In this document: positions 10,954-20,989 of the stretch, in pieces
Numbering within the stretch: position 1 is the first letter of the stretch
How the letters are laid out: every line of letters begins with the position of its first letter
Assembly (NCBI RefSeq): GCF_019578655.1
Contig: NC_063258.1
Location: forward strand, 19,410,802 to 19,474,801
From: Ricinus communis
Lineage: Eukaryota > Streptophyta > Magnoliopsida > Malpighiales > Euphorbiaceae
Reading direction: 5' to 3'
DNA: 64,000 bases
Made by a program: the position numbers and the translations under genes
Notes under the pieces: model-generated
The model's input: only the letters and a program-made list of their open reading frames with translations
What the model was told of the DNA's origin: nothing
The model's database searches: none

Positions 10954-11670
10954 TGATAAGTCTAGGTTCTTGATATGGATGGGCTAGCACAAGAAAAACT
11001 TGAAGATGATGGGCTTGATGAGGAGCACGCAAGGAAAGCTAAGAATGCTAAAGATGGACTAAGCTTACCACAAGGCCTAATAATAAGGTCCAGAGCCAAA
11101 AAGTTGCAACAAGCCTTAAATGGTTATATAAAAGATTGGGCTAGCAAGGAGAGTCCATTTGAAGGCCCAAGATCCATAACTATCAAGGAGAATCAAGATT
11201 GGACTTTATTCAATCTATAGAAGGTTCAAGCCCATGAAGAACCAATTAAGGCCGAAATATGCTTGTAAGCCTTGGTTTAGTTTTATTAAGTATATTTAGG
11301 CATAATAGTCCTTTTCCCATTAGTTTTCTTCTAGGGTTTGTTTGAAGTCTATTTAACTTGAACCAAGCCATATGTTACTTTAAGTTTTGATTATTAATGA
11401 TATTTCATTGTTCTAGCAACCTTTTGCTTGAATTCTTATATTCTTGTTGAATGCATTTAGCACTTATCAAAGATTTGATCTATCTTTGTCGCGTGCTAGG
11501 ATTAGGGTTTAAAGGACTTAGTTTTTTTTAGGTTATAATTCTATTGATCAACTTTATAATCTGATCTAGAGTGATCTTACGATTTAATTCAATTTGTTAG
11601 TGGCTATAGGTTAGTGATATACAGGTTCATTACTATTAGAGTTCGTATATTCTATTCTTAAAAGTTCTTA
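10954..11670 (+). repeat. Candidate 5' LTR of chromovirus-like element
   Basis: The right end is set by the primer site at 11676; the left end, TGATAAGTCTAGG, is chosen because the R3 repeat stops there. No second copy exists in the window to confirm the borders. It includes a short open frame (10975-11217) described separately. Confidence 0.5.
10975..11217 (+). CDS. Small ORF with (G)LIxRSRAKKLQQALN motif, LTR-associated
   Basis: 81 codons, ATG at 10975. A basic patch reads IIRSRAKKLQQALNGYIKDW. A related peptide (PMTRVRSKKFKQALNSYL) occurs at 28119-28316, also in LTR-like sequence. Motifs of the form GPxTRxRAKK are familiar in plant Ty3/Gypsy sequences, but their role is not known to me. 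Expression is unproven, so it should be read as a conserved peptide-coding segment and not an established gene. Confidence 0.4.
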
Positions 11671-11675
11671 GCATT

Positions 11676-11693
11676 TGATATAAGAGCTTTGGC
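11676..11693 (+). other. Degraded primer binding site, tRNA-iMet type
   Basis: TTGATATAAGAGCTTTGGCT lines up with the site at 8070, allowing three or four changes. It fixes the 3' border of the LTR upstream. Confidence 0.6.
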
Positions 11694-13373
11694 TCTTGGA
11701 AATCAGATTGTGTATCCTTGTCCTTATAAGTTATTTAGTTATTTCTTTAAGTTTTTGTGAAGGTATTCCGACTTCTTGGAGATCTTGGAGTGGAGGTACA
11801 GTTGTGTTGTTGATTTACATTGTTGTTCTTATTTTGTGTAATTTCATATTCGAATTTAGTAAAAAAAGAAAAAAAGACAAGTATTAAAAAAAATTGAATC
11901 TTGCAAGAATAATCTGCAATCTTGAAAGCTTACTTGAATATCTTGATTTTCTTGAACTATCTTATGTATTTTCTTGAAAATTTTGATTCTTGATTTGGTT
12001 TTTGAGTATTTATGGGGGTTGATCTTATTAATCACATTTTATTCTTAGTATTTAGGGTTACAAAAGAGTCCTATCTAGGCAAAGACGAGTTTCTTATATT
12101 TTAGGAAGAGGTGTAGCTACAAAGTAGCTAATCCATTTATTTTAGAGAGATAAGAGGATTTGAGCAGCAGATATGATTATATTGACAATAAACCAACTTG
12201 AAAAAAGATTAAACTATAAAAATACAATCTCATATCCTCATTGCTTGGTGACTCCACGAATTTTCTCCTTCGTTTCTTCTTTTTACTTGTTTTTAAGCGT
12301 TTCAGTATAGTTGAGAAAATTGGTGTGCAAGGGTTGGTCAAGCAATTTTGGTCGATTTTTTTTGGAAAGTTTTATTTATGATCTAATCCCTTATTGATTA
12401 TAACAACATTATTGAAGGTTTATGTTGATCTTGAAGCTAAAAATTGGATTTTGGTTATTGTTTGATTAGAGAAAGGATATTAGAACCCGAATTGCAATCT
12501 TGCTTTCTTAGAGGTTTTTCTTCAATTCTTTTCTTATAAGTCTGTTTCTTTAGTGCTTTCTATTTTTATCTTATTGTTTTTCATCATTCTTGATTGATTC
12601 AATTCCTCTATAATATCAAAATTCAAAAATAGTCGAATTGGGTGTTTTAGATTCTTGATTGTTTTTCTTATTCTTGAGTCTTAATTTCTATTTCTTTCAC
12701 ATGTCATTGCATCGTTAATGTTTTTCATTGAGTTTGATAAAATCAAAGTTGTTTAGGGTGTATTTTTTTGTTACGCCGAATTAGAGTCTTGATATTATTA
12801 CATGTATTTTCTTGTTTCTTGCATGCTTTGGGTCTTTAATTCATATGTCCTTTTTCTTATTTCCATTTTACATATTATTTCTTCTAGATAACTTCTTTAT
12901 ATGTCATTTGCTTCCTTTAAAGTTTCTTTAATCTTTGATTGCTAATTTCTTAATCGGAACACAACCTTGATACTTTCTTGAATTTTAATGTTTGCTTCAA
13001 CTAAGTGTTTTAATCTTTGATTCTTTTGTACTACAAAGAGAGTGATAAAACTTGTAGTGATTCTTGATTCACACAAGAATATTCGAAAACAAGCTTGAGT
13101 GATGTGAAGTCTAACCCTGTGAGAACATAATTATTAGTTTGAAACACGAGTGAACATCCCCATTATTTGAGAGCAAACACGTGAGGGAGTATGTGAGGAA
13201 TTTGATTTTTATTTATTTTTATTTTATTATTTTTCTAACCTTTTATTACAACCATATCAAGTGGTTCAAATGATAGTAATGGTGGTAATGATAATGAGTC
13301 TAGGATACAATAACCTGGTATTCCTTTGTCACAAATGCATGAGAATGAGACCTTACAATGAAACATAACTACA
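11694..13373 (+). other. Leader between primer site and gag; nothing else seen
   Basis: 1.7 kb of T-rich sequence with no convincing frame. A 63-codon frame at 11696-11887 has a hydrophobic start and a lysine tail but no family resemblance; I treat it as chance. Long untranslated leaders are common in plant Ty3/Gypsy elements. Confidence 0.5.
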
Positions 13374-14063
13374 TTGAATGGAAGGTTAGAAAGATATGAG
13401 TTAGATACAAGAGAGATGACTAGAACTATGGAGGCTAACCAAAGAACCCTTATAGATCAAATTGTGGCACTTGGAGGGAATAATGGTAATAGGTACATTG
13501 TTAGAGTGGATGTAGGGCAAGGTGATCGTAGACAAGAACTTATTGGAAATGATAGTTATTGTGATCAACTTTATGAGGATAGAGAAGCCATAATGGCATG
13601 TTTCCTTAGAGGGTTAGACAAAGAATTTGTTGATAGGATTGAGTTACAATATTATGTGGATATTGATGAGATGGTGCACATTGTGATCAAAGTGGAAAAA
13701 CAACTCAAACCGAGATGGCCAGCAAAGAATGACTTTAAGGGTAGTTCTAGTTCGAAACCAAATTGGAATAGCTCTTGGCTAGGAGGTAAAGAAGATGATA
13801 ACAAGTCTTTTTTGTAGGATAACAAAGCAGAAGGGAGTTCAGACACCAAAATACAAATTAAATCTGAATTGAACAAAAGTAGAAACAGAGACATTAAGTG
13901 CTTCAAGTGCTTGGGAAATGGACACATTGCTTCTCAGTGTCCAATTAAGCGAACTAGGGTGGTTAGAGAGCATGGTGAGATTGAATTCGAAAGTGAGGAT
14001 AATGATAATGAAGAGGACGAAATTCCACAATTAGGAGATTGCAGTGATGATGGTGTTGAATAA
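13374..14063 (+). pseudogene. gag fragment with CCHC zinc knuckle
   Basis: Two frames. The first (13374-13817) starts LNGRLERYELDTREMTRTME and holds FLRGLDKEFVDRIELQ, the end of a retroviral-type capsid domain, much shortened. A stop at 13818 separates it from 13869-14063, which has the zinc knuckle CFKCLGNGHIASQC (CX2CX4HX4C) followed by an acidic tail. The knuckle binds element RNA in the family. The capsid domain seems internally deleted between the primer end and the knuckle. Downstream is the protease, as expected. Confidence 0.8.
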
Positions 14064-14159
14064 CCAATGAGGCGGATCTTTTGGTTGCTAGGCATACACT
14101 CAGTGTGCAAATGAAGGATGATGATGATATGCAGTAGTAAAGGGACAATATTTCCCACA

Positions 14160-14827
14160 CTAGGTGTCATGTATAAGGTAAGACTTGTATCCTTATCATT
14201 GATAGTGGAAGTTGTACTAATGTTGCTAGTGTTACAATGGTTAAAAAACTAGGATTGAACTTGGTACCTCATCCTAGACCATATAGATTGTTATGGCTTA
14301 ACAATTATGGTGAGATTAAGGTTAAGCATGTTATTGTACCCTTCATAATAGGTAGATACACAGATAATATGCTATGTGATATAGTGCTAATGCATGTAAG
14401 CCATACTTGTTTGGTAGACCGTGGCACTTTTATAGAAAAGCTAGGATTGAACTTGGTACCTCATCCTAGACCATATAGATTGTTATGGCTTAACAATTAT
14501 GGTGAGATTAAGGTTAAGCATGTTATTGTACCCTTCATAATAAGTAGATACACAGATAATATGCTATGTGATATAGTGCTAATGCATGCAAGCCATACTT
14601 GTTTGCTAGACCGTGGCACTTTTATAGAAAAGCTCATCATGATGGCTTTCTTAATAGGTATGAAGGAAGGGAGAAAAGTTACATCGACACCTCTTTCTCC
14701 CAAGGAAGTGTATGATAACCAAAGTAACTTTGAGAAAGAAGGGTTAACATTGAAAATGCCAAGCGTGTTACTGAACCACCCAAGAATGGTAAAGATAGTA
14801 GTAATCAAGCAAGTGAGCAACCCAAAC
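14160..14827 (+). pseudogene. Aspartic protease with internal 64-codon tandem duplication
   Basis: The protease core starts LIIDSGSCTNVAS (about 14196) with catalytic DSG intact. The segment LGLNLVPHPRPYRLLWLNNYGEIKVKHVI...TFIEK is present twice, at 14249-14440 and 14441-14632, a 192-bp unit that keeps the frame. The expected HILLGRPW step is corrupted to SHTCLVDRGTF in both copies. The C-terminus TPLSPKEVYDN is in place. A doubled flap region would be unlikely to fold as a normal retropepsin dimer. The frame ends at a stop at 14828; the RT linker follows in another frame. Confidence 0.85.
14249..14632 (+). repeat. 192-bp in-frame tandem duplication (two units)
   Basis: Units 14249-14440 and 14441-14632 differ by about three bases (for example ATAGGTAG against ATAAGTAG). 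The period is exactly 64 codons, so the protease frame continues through. Confidence 0.92.
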
Positions 14828-14844
14828 TAAAAAAAGGTAGTTTA

Positions 14845-16920
14845 TTGGATAAGAAAGGTAAGATTAGGCATGCATTGCATACTGATATTGAAGTGTTTTT
14901 GGTTACTTATACGAATGTATATTTGAACACTATTGACCTTGATCTTTCCTTCCCGAGTATGTTTGCTAACCTTATAGAGAAGTTTGATGATGTTTTCCCT
15001 GAAGAAATGCCAATCGGTTTACCACCAGAAAGGGGTATAGAGCATCAAATTAACTTCGTGCCAGGGCTTGCCATACCAAATAGACTAGCTTATCAAAGCA
15101 ATCCTAAAGAAACAAAGGAGCTTCAACGATAAGTGGATGAGTTAATGGCAAAAGGGTATGTGCGTGAGAGCTTAAGTCCTTGTATGGTTCTAGTAATTTT
15201 GGTTCCACAGAAGGATGGCACGTGGAGAATGTGTGTAGACTGCTGTGTAATTAACAAAATAACAGTAAAGTATCGTCATCCTAACCCTAGGTTAGATGAT
15301 ATGCTTGATAAGCTGCATGGTGCATGTCTTCTTACTAAGATAGATTTGCAAAGTGGGTACTATCATATTCGTATGAAAACTGGGGATGAGTGGAAAATGG
15401 CTTTCAAGACCAAACATGGTCTATATAAGTAGTTAGTTGTACCGTTTAAGTTAACAAATATACCTAGTACATTCATGAGATTAATGAACCGTGTATGGCA
15501 TCTTGATTTATTCTAAGAATCTTGATGATCATGTTTTTCATGTTTGATGTGTCTTAGAAGTTCTTAGGAAGGATAGGTTGTTTGCCAATCTAAAAAGTGT
15601 AGTTTTTGTTTAGATAGAGTCATTTTTCTTGGCTTTGTAGTTAGCTCTAATGGTTTAGAGGTTGATGAAGAAAAGGTTAAAGCTATAAAAGAATGACCGA
15701 CAGCTCAGAACATTAGCCAAGTTAGAAGTTTACATGATTTGGCTAGCTTCTATAGGCAGTTCATTAGGGACTTTAGTAGGTTAGACGCACTATTGAATGA
15801 GATAGTGAAAAAGAACGTTGGGTTTCATTGGGGTGATGCACAAGAACATGCATTTAATTTACTTAAAGATAAGTTGTGTAATGCACCTTTATTGATTTTA
15901 CCCAAATTTAATAAGACCTTTGATATTGAATGTGATGCTAGTGGTAGTGGAGTTAGGGTTGTTTTGATGCAAGAGGGAAGGCCCATATGTTACTTTAGTG
16001 AGAAATTGAATGGGATAGCATTGAGGTACCCAACATATGATAAGAAGCTATATGCATTAGTTCATGCATTGCAAAGTTGGCAACGTCATATATGGCTCAA
16101 CGACTTTGTAACAGACATAAATCATGAATCTTTTAAGCATCTCAAATGGCAAGACAAGTTGAATCAAAGGCATGCAAAGTGGATGCAATTCATTGAGACC
16201 TTTCTATACGTGATCAAGTACAAGAAAGGTAAGGAAAATATGGTTGCCGATGCTTTATCTCGAAGGTATGCACTTCTTAATACTCTTGATTCTAGGTTAT
16301 TGGGATTTGAGTATATGAAAGAATCTTATGTTGATGATTTAGATTTCGGCAAAGTGTATGGTGTGTGTAATAATAGAGCTGCCTTGGATGATTTCTATGT
16401 GTTTGAAAGGTATTTAAGAAAAATCGATTGTGTGTGCGAAATTGCTCTTTGCATGTGTTATGGATTAAGGAGGCACATGGTGGTGGATTAATGTGTTGTT
16501 TGCATGCGGGCTAAATCCAAATTGAAACCCCATGGTTTATATGCACCTTTATCCGTTCTGGATATGCCTTGGAGTGATTTGTCTATGGATTTTGGACTTG
16601 TTTGCCTAGAACCAGGAAGGGTAGAGATAGCATATTTGTTGTTGTGGATAGATTTAGTAAGATGGTTCATTTCATTCCTTGTCATAAAACAGATGATGCA
16701 CGTCACATTGCTGAATTGTTTTTAAGGAAGTTGTGTGTTTGCATGGTGTACCTAAGACCATTGTTAGTGATAGGCATGTGAAATTTTTTAGTCATTATTG
16801 GCGTGTGTTGTAGGCTAAATTGGGCACTAACTTACTGTTTTCTACTATTTGCCATCCACAAACAGATGGTCAAATTGAGGTAGTTAATAGAACCTTGGTG
16901 CAATTGCTTAATTTCTAGGA
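14845..16920 (+). pseudogene. Chromovirus-like pol: RT, RNase H, integrase remnants
   Basis: Linker and RT: FDDVFPEEMPIGLPPERGIEHQI, stop at 15130, then [40 protein letters not shown], and after another stop (15430) VPFKLTNIPSTFMRLMN. The stretch that should carry the YxDD active site (about 15490-15600) is frameshifted and shortened. RNase H: FDIECDASGSGVRVVLMQ, ICYFSEKLNG, VADALSRR (15739-16270). Integrase: CVVCMRAKSKLKPHGLYAPL (part of the HHCC finger) and DLSMDFGL; the catalytic core is frameshifted after 16720 and ends at [13 protein letters not shown] (about 16860-16900). The element is dead for both RT and integrase. Confidence 0.85.
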
Positions 16921-16924
16921 ATTT

Positions 16925-17640
16925 TAATCTTGCGAAGATATAATAGAATAAAGAATTTGTGATCTTATCGAATTCAATGGAACGCTATTGGATCAAATGA
17001 CAAAGGCATTATTAAGAAAAAGATAGCTTTTGCCGGATGAAATGAAAATCCTACCTATGTTCTCATTTATTTGTTTCTTTTTTTCGTCTATTTTAATCGA
17101 TGTCTTGTATGATGGTTCGGTTTATTTGGCGAGCATAAACATGAGTGTTGAGTTAAAGCACGTGGAATAACAATCATAGGCACCGATCCAATGCTTGGAC
17201 AAATGCGATTAAAGAGAATTTGTTGATCGATTATTGATATCATTCTTCTAATGATAATAGACGTATCTTTTGAAGGAAAGAGGAACACCGAGAATCAAGA
17301 CACGCCCAAATATCCCGATTCATGATTTGCACCAATAGGATCTCCATCATTTCTTGTTCCTCTAGGCATGAGGACTCTTGATGACACAAGGATTGGCATA
17401 AGAAACATGGGAATGCATTTAAAAAACCTAACTAGTGGCATTGGGGATTGGCTTGATGATCAAGTAGGATGAGACGTAAATCCACTCGCGTAAAGGAGAA
17501 ATCATGTTGTTTTCAATAAATCCAAGCGTCATATAAGTGGGAATGTGAGTGATTTGATGTTTAGGACACATATAATGAACTAGTATGGGTCAGAGTGTTA
17601 TTAGGTAGGTCCACACAGATTTTCTCTTGTTTTTATTAAG
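16925..17640 (-). repeat. Dispersed repeat R3, copy B (right arm of inverted repeat)
   Basis: Reverse complement of copy A at 10257-10953. Shared landmarks include GGCGAGCATAAAC (17120), the CACCGATCCAATGCTTGG block (17181) and TTCTTGTTCCTCTAGGCATGA (17351). It begins a few bases after integrase homology is lost. Confidence 0.75.
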
Positions 17641-17949
17641 CTGGCTTATAAGATTTGGGACTACAAGAGTTGTTAACTAGTCATTATAGTAATCCTTATG
17701 TCATCAGGAGCTTTCATGCCATGAGGAACAAGGAATGATCAAGATCCCAAATTTTATGATCCAACGTAATGAAAATAAGGGGAAATTCATTTGGGACTAC
17801 CTAATAACACTCCATACCAAATTACTTAATTACATCCATCCCAAAGACCAAAAAGCTCTCATTCCTAGTTATATTATGCTTGGATTCATTGATAACATAA
17901 TGATTTCTCCCTTACGCACGTGGATTTATATCATGTTCTACTGGATGCT
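17641..17949 (+). repeat. Dispersed repeat R3, partial copy C
   Basis: Contains GTCATCAGGAGCTTTCATGCC and then, after about 50 bp, sequence matching the start of copy A (TAATGAAAATAAG). The order is permuted relative to A, as if the end of one copy were joined to the start of another. It is cut by the LTR starting at 17950. Confidence 0.6.
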
Positions 17950-19336
17950 TGATGGGTTCTTTATGCAACCTACACCTAAGGCAGTGAACCTACCGATGCA
18001 GCCTAGCACTAGTGAGTATCAAGGTCGTATCCCTGGAGATCGGGTGAACCTAGAGTTACTACTGCTTGCTATGTTATCTAGTCTGAAATAGGGTGTGAAA
18101 GTTCTAACATACCAGCTAATGGTTATGAGTGCAATTAAGTAAATGAAGGACAACAATGGACAATTAAAAGACAATTGTAAAGAGAGAAATAAATCCAAAA
18201 GGGAGCCTAAGTGATGGAATTCTAAAGATGAATTTTATGGATTGCTGATCTTGCTTACCCGTGCCTAAATCCTGAATTGAATCCCGGTTCCTCTCTCGAG
18301 CTTACCGGATTCCTAAACCTGCACTAACCTAATGGAATCTCTTCCTATCAGATTACTACAAATTAGCATTAAGTATGATTTAAGACTATTAAGAGTTGTT
18401 AGTTCTTAATCCGGCGAGTAAATCAACCTCATCTCTAAGTGTTAACTACCAGTCCTTACTATTCAAAATCCAGTTGTAACAAGCATTTCTCAATGTCAAG
18501 AAATAACCTAATAAACAATTAATCCAACGTCTCAAATTAACTGCATCAAACTTTTATTCTTTGAATAGCAAGAAGATTGCAAGAATGACAATTATAAAAA
18601 CTAACAATTAAGCATAATCCATCAACAAAGGTGAACCCTAATGGATTCAAAAGATCTAGCTCATGTTCTTAGTCAAAGCAATTAAAGAACAAAATAAGGA
18701 AAAACAAATTAAAGGTATGTACACCCTTCTCTTTCAAGCTGAATGAGAAACCCTAAATTTGCAAATTCAAAATCTCACACCCTAGTTGCCTCTTGAATGC
18801 TCCCAAAGTTTGTCTTGATCTTCAATTCGATGTTGGAATAAGTGGAATCCCCCCTTCAATTGATGAAAATTGATCTCTCCAGGTCTACAATTGAGGTATA
18901 GGAAATATTTGATTAAGTGTGTGTCTTGGAATTGAGTCCAAAAATCCTCCTCTTCAATTAGAATTCAAAATCGCCTATATAGTTGATTCAGCACGGCCGG
19001 AGTCCAGGCTGTGCTGAATCTGTGGAGTCTGTTGTGCTGAGCCACCACAGGCCGTGCCCAAGGCGGTGCTGATCCACCACAGGCCGTGCTGGAGGCCGTG
19101 GTGGCTACGGAAGGCGTGCGGAGTCCAGGCTGTGCTCAACCCTCGGGGTACTTGTTCTCGCCCAATTTGATGGATTTTACTCCGTAATCCCACGTATTTC
19201 CCTCGATTACTGATGGTGTCCTTCGAAAATGACCTGAAACGAAAAGGGAAACAAAAGACAGGTGATTCTAGCATAAAACGGGATAATCATGCATAAAAAT
19301 GTGAACAATCGGGCATGAAAACATGTGTAGATACCA
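17950..19336 (-). repeat. 3' LTR (LTR-B) of the minus-strand Athila-like element
   Basis: Starts TGATGGGTTCTTTATGCAACC, the reverse of the LTR end at 7147. The palindrome cluster is at 18990-19140 beside a TATA-like tatatag at about 18976. The LTR start, expected as TGATAGGCATCA on the minus strand, is replaced near 19330 by copies of AATAGATACCAAAT, so that terminus is rearranged. Confidence 0.85.
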
Positions 19337-20989
19337 AATAGATACCAAATTGTCCTCAAGCAATTTACAACTCACTCCTCAAATAGATACCAAATAACTC
19401 AATCAAATGCATTGTAGGAGGTTAGCTCAAAATAAATTTCAAAACTCTGTAATGATTTTTCCCAAAATCCCCAAATCACTAAATCCTTAAGAGAAAGAGC
19501 AAACTTAATAAAGTTGCTAAAGTTAAAATGATAAACCATCTAAATTAAGAAATTGAGAATCATGCCTCACAAGATATCACTCAAAACACACAAGTGTATA
19601 TAGGTGAAAGAAGATCGCCAAGCTCTCAACGCAAAAATACAGAAAAAGTGCTTACCATAGGCTTGCTTATGGATTCAATCTCCACTACTACGAAATAATC
19701 AATAATCATGATCAAAGGGTCTTGAGCCAGGTTGTAATGGGGTTAAGGTAAGGTACGTATAAATATGGAAAGTAGGCTACAAGTTGTTGGAAGTTAAGCA
19801 AGTAATGCAAGAAAGTAATGAAGGATCAAGTGCTGTACCAAAATGAACACTAAGTTGCTCTAAAAATAAGATGATGCTCGAAATGAACTAAATTAATACT
19901 TTCTACTTTTTTTTTTGTTTGTTTGTTTTTTTTTTATATATAAATATATATAGTATATATATTACAACAGCTTATGTAAGAGTTGTTGGTTATTGACACA
20001 TACAATAATTGAAGGAAGCATCTATGAAAAATCTAGCAACTTAGTGAAATATATGAATGCAGATTGATCCAAAGTAAAATGCAGCATAACTTATATAATT
20101 TCCAACAACAATGGTAGAAAGAATGGTCAAATGAATAGAAGTGATAAGATGAGTGTCACTGTTATTATTGTCACGAAAGGAATGGCTAAGGCTCAAAATT
20201 GGTTCACTAAGGGAAAAATAGGGTTAGGCTTTTTTGGCCAAATTGTGTAAATCCTAAGTGCCCAAATCATCTCACGATTATTGACAATTCATGTAATTTC
20301 AATAGATATCGTAAAGCAAGTTCTAGAAACAGAGATTCTGTAAAATGCTCACTAATGAAGGAAAAGGGAGCATAATAGTGATGCACCAATTGGCTCAAAA
20401 TCTCACCATTTGAGTTATTTAAAATTGCATGAATTCTCAACCCAAAGTTTAAATAGTCAATCACAATAATAAGCAGCAATATTAACAGTGTTCTATATCT
20501 ACGATAAAGTAATATGGAAGAATTAAGGAAAAATACCAGTTTTACCTGGCTGGATTGTAGTTGAGAGATTTATTCATTGCCTTCTTCCGAACAAGGTTCG
20601 ATAAAAGCTATAAGGGAATCCATTCAAAGGAGAAAAAAGTCATCAACTACTTAATTAAAACAAAACTTAAGATAGGCACAACATCGGTAGGTCCCACATT
20701 TTAGTATAACACTTTCCACAGTGTTAGAGAGATTTAGACTGAGGAAGCATATGATTCACACATTATGGTTATGGAAGATCATGCTGAAATTTTTTTTTTA
20801 TTTTTTAATTAAAAAGGCATAGTGTTCTACTTAACATAAACAAACAAGTGCAAGGAAATAACATAAAAGTAAACAAGCTACAAGCAAGAAAGTAAAAGGA
20901 GATAACAAATTGAAAGAAAAAAAATAAAAAAAATAAAATAAAATAAAGAAAAAGGATGGAGGAAAATATCACAAATTTTTTTCTTTCCG
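19337..20989 (-). other. 3' non-coding region between ORF1 and LTR
   Basis: No gene seen. It is the reverse counterpart of 4320-5752. Contains a T-rich and AT-repeat tract at 19905-19965, and a degraded version of the GAGGACAGTG / GTGTGGGG motif near 20690-20730. Short frames here, for example 20267-20479, lack family resemblance. Confidence 0.7.

Larger units (their letters stand above)
10954..16924 (+). mobile_element. Decayed chromovirus-like Ty3/Gypsy element (CRM/Reina-like), no 3' LTR
   Basis: Order: candidate 5' LTR (10954-11670), tRNA-iMet primer site (11676), long leader, gag with zinc knuckle, protease, RT, RNase H, integrase remnants ending near 16920. There is no polypurine tract or 3' LTR; an inverted copy of the left flank begins instead. 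Multiple stops and small deletions make it a pseudo-element. The CRM/Reina label comes from the RT and protease wording and is tentative; a chromodomain, which would settle it, is not reached. Confidence 0.75.

Noticed and set aside
11696..11887. 63-codon frame with hydrophobic start in the chromovirus leader
   Set aside because: No homology recognised, T-rich composition and immediately after the primer site; likely chance.
13934..14170. Minus-strand frames opposite the gag tail
   Set aside because: Shadow of the acidic gag tail (GAA/GAT-rich), which reads Ser/Leu-rich on the other strand.
18975..19274. 99-codon minus-strand frame across the LTR palindrome cluster, with similar frames at 30801-31226, 35454-35834, 38158-38530, 46800-47077 and 55089-55283
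   Set aside because: Open frames arise in several reading frames because the GC-rich palindromes lack stops; the peptides differ between LTR copies.
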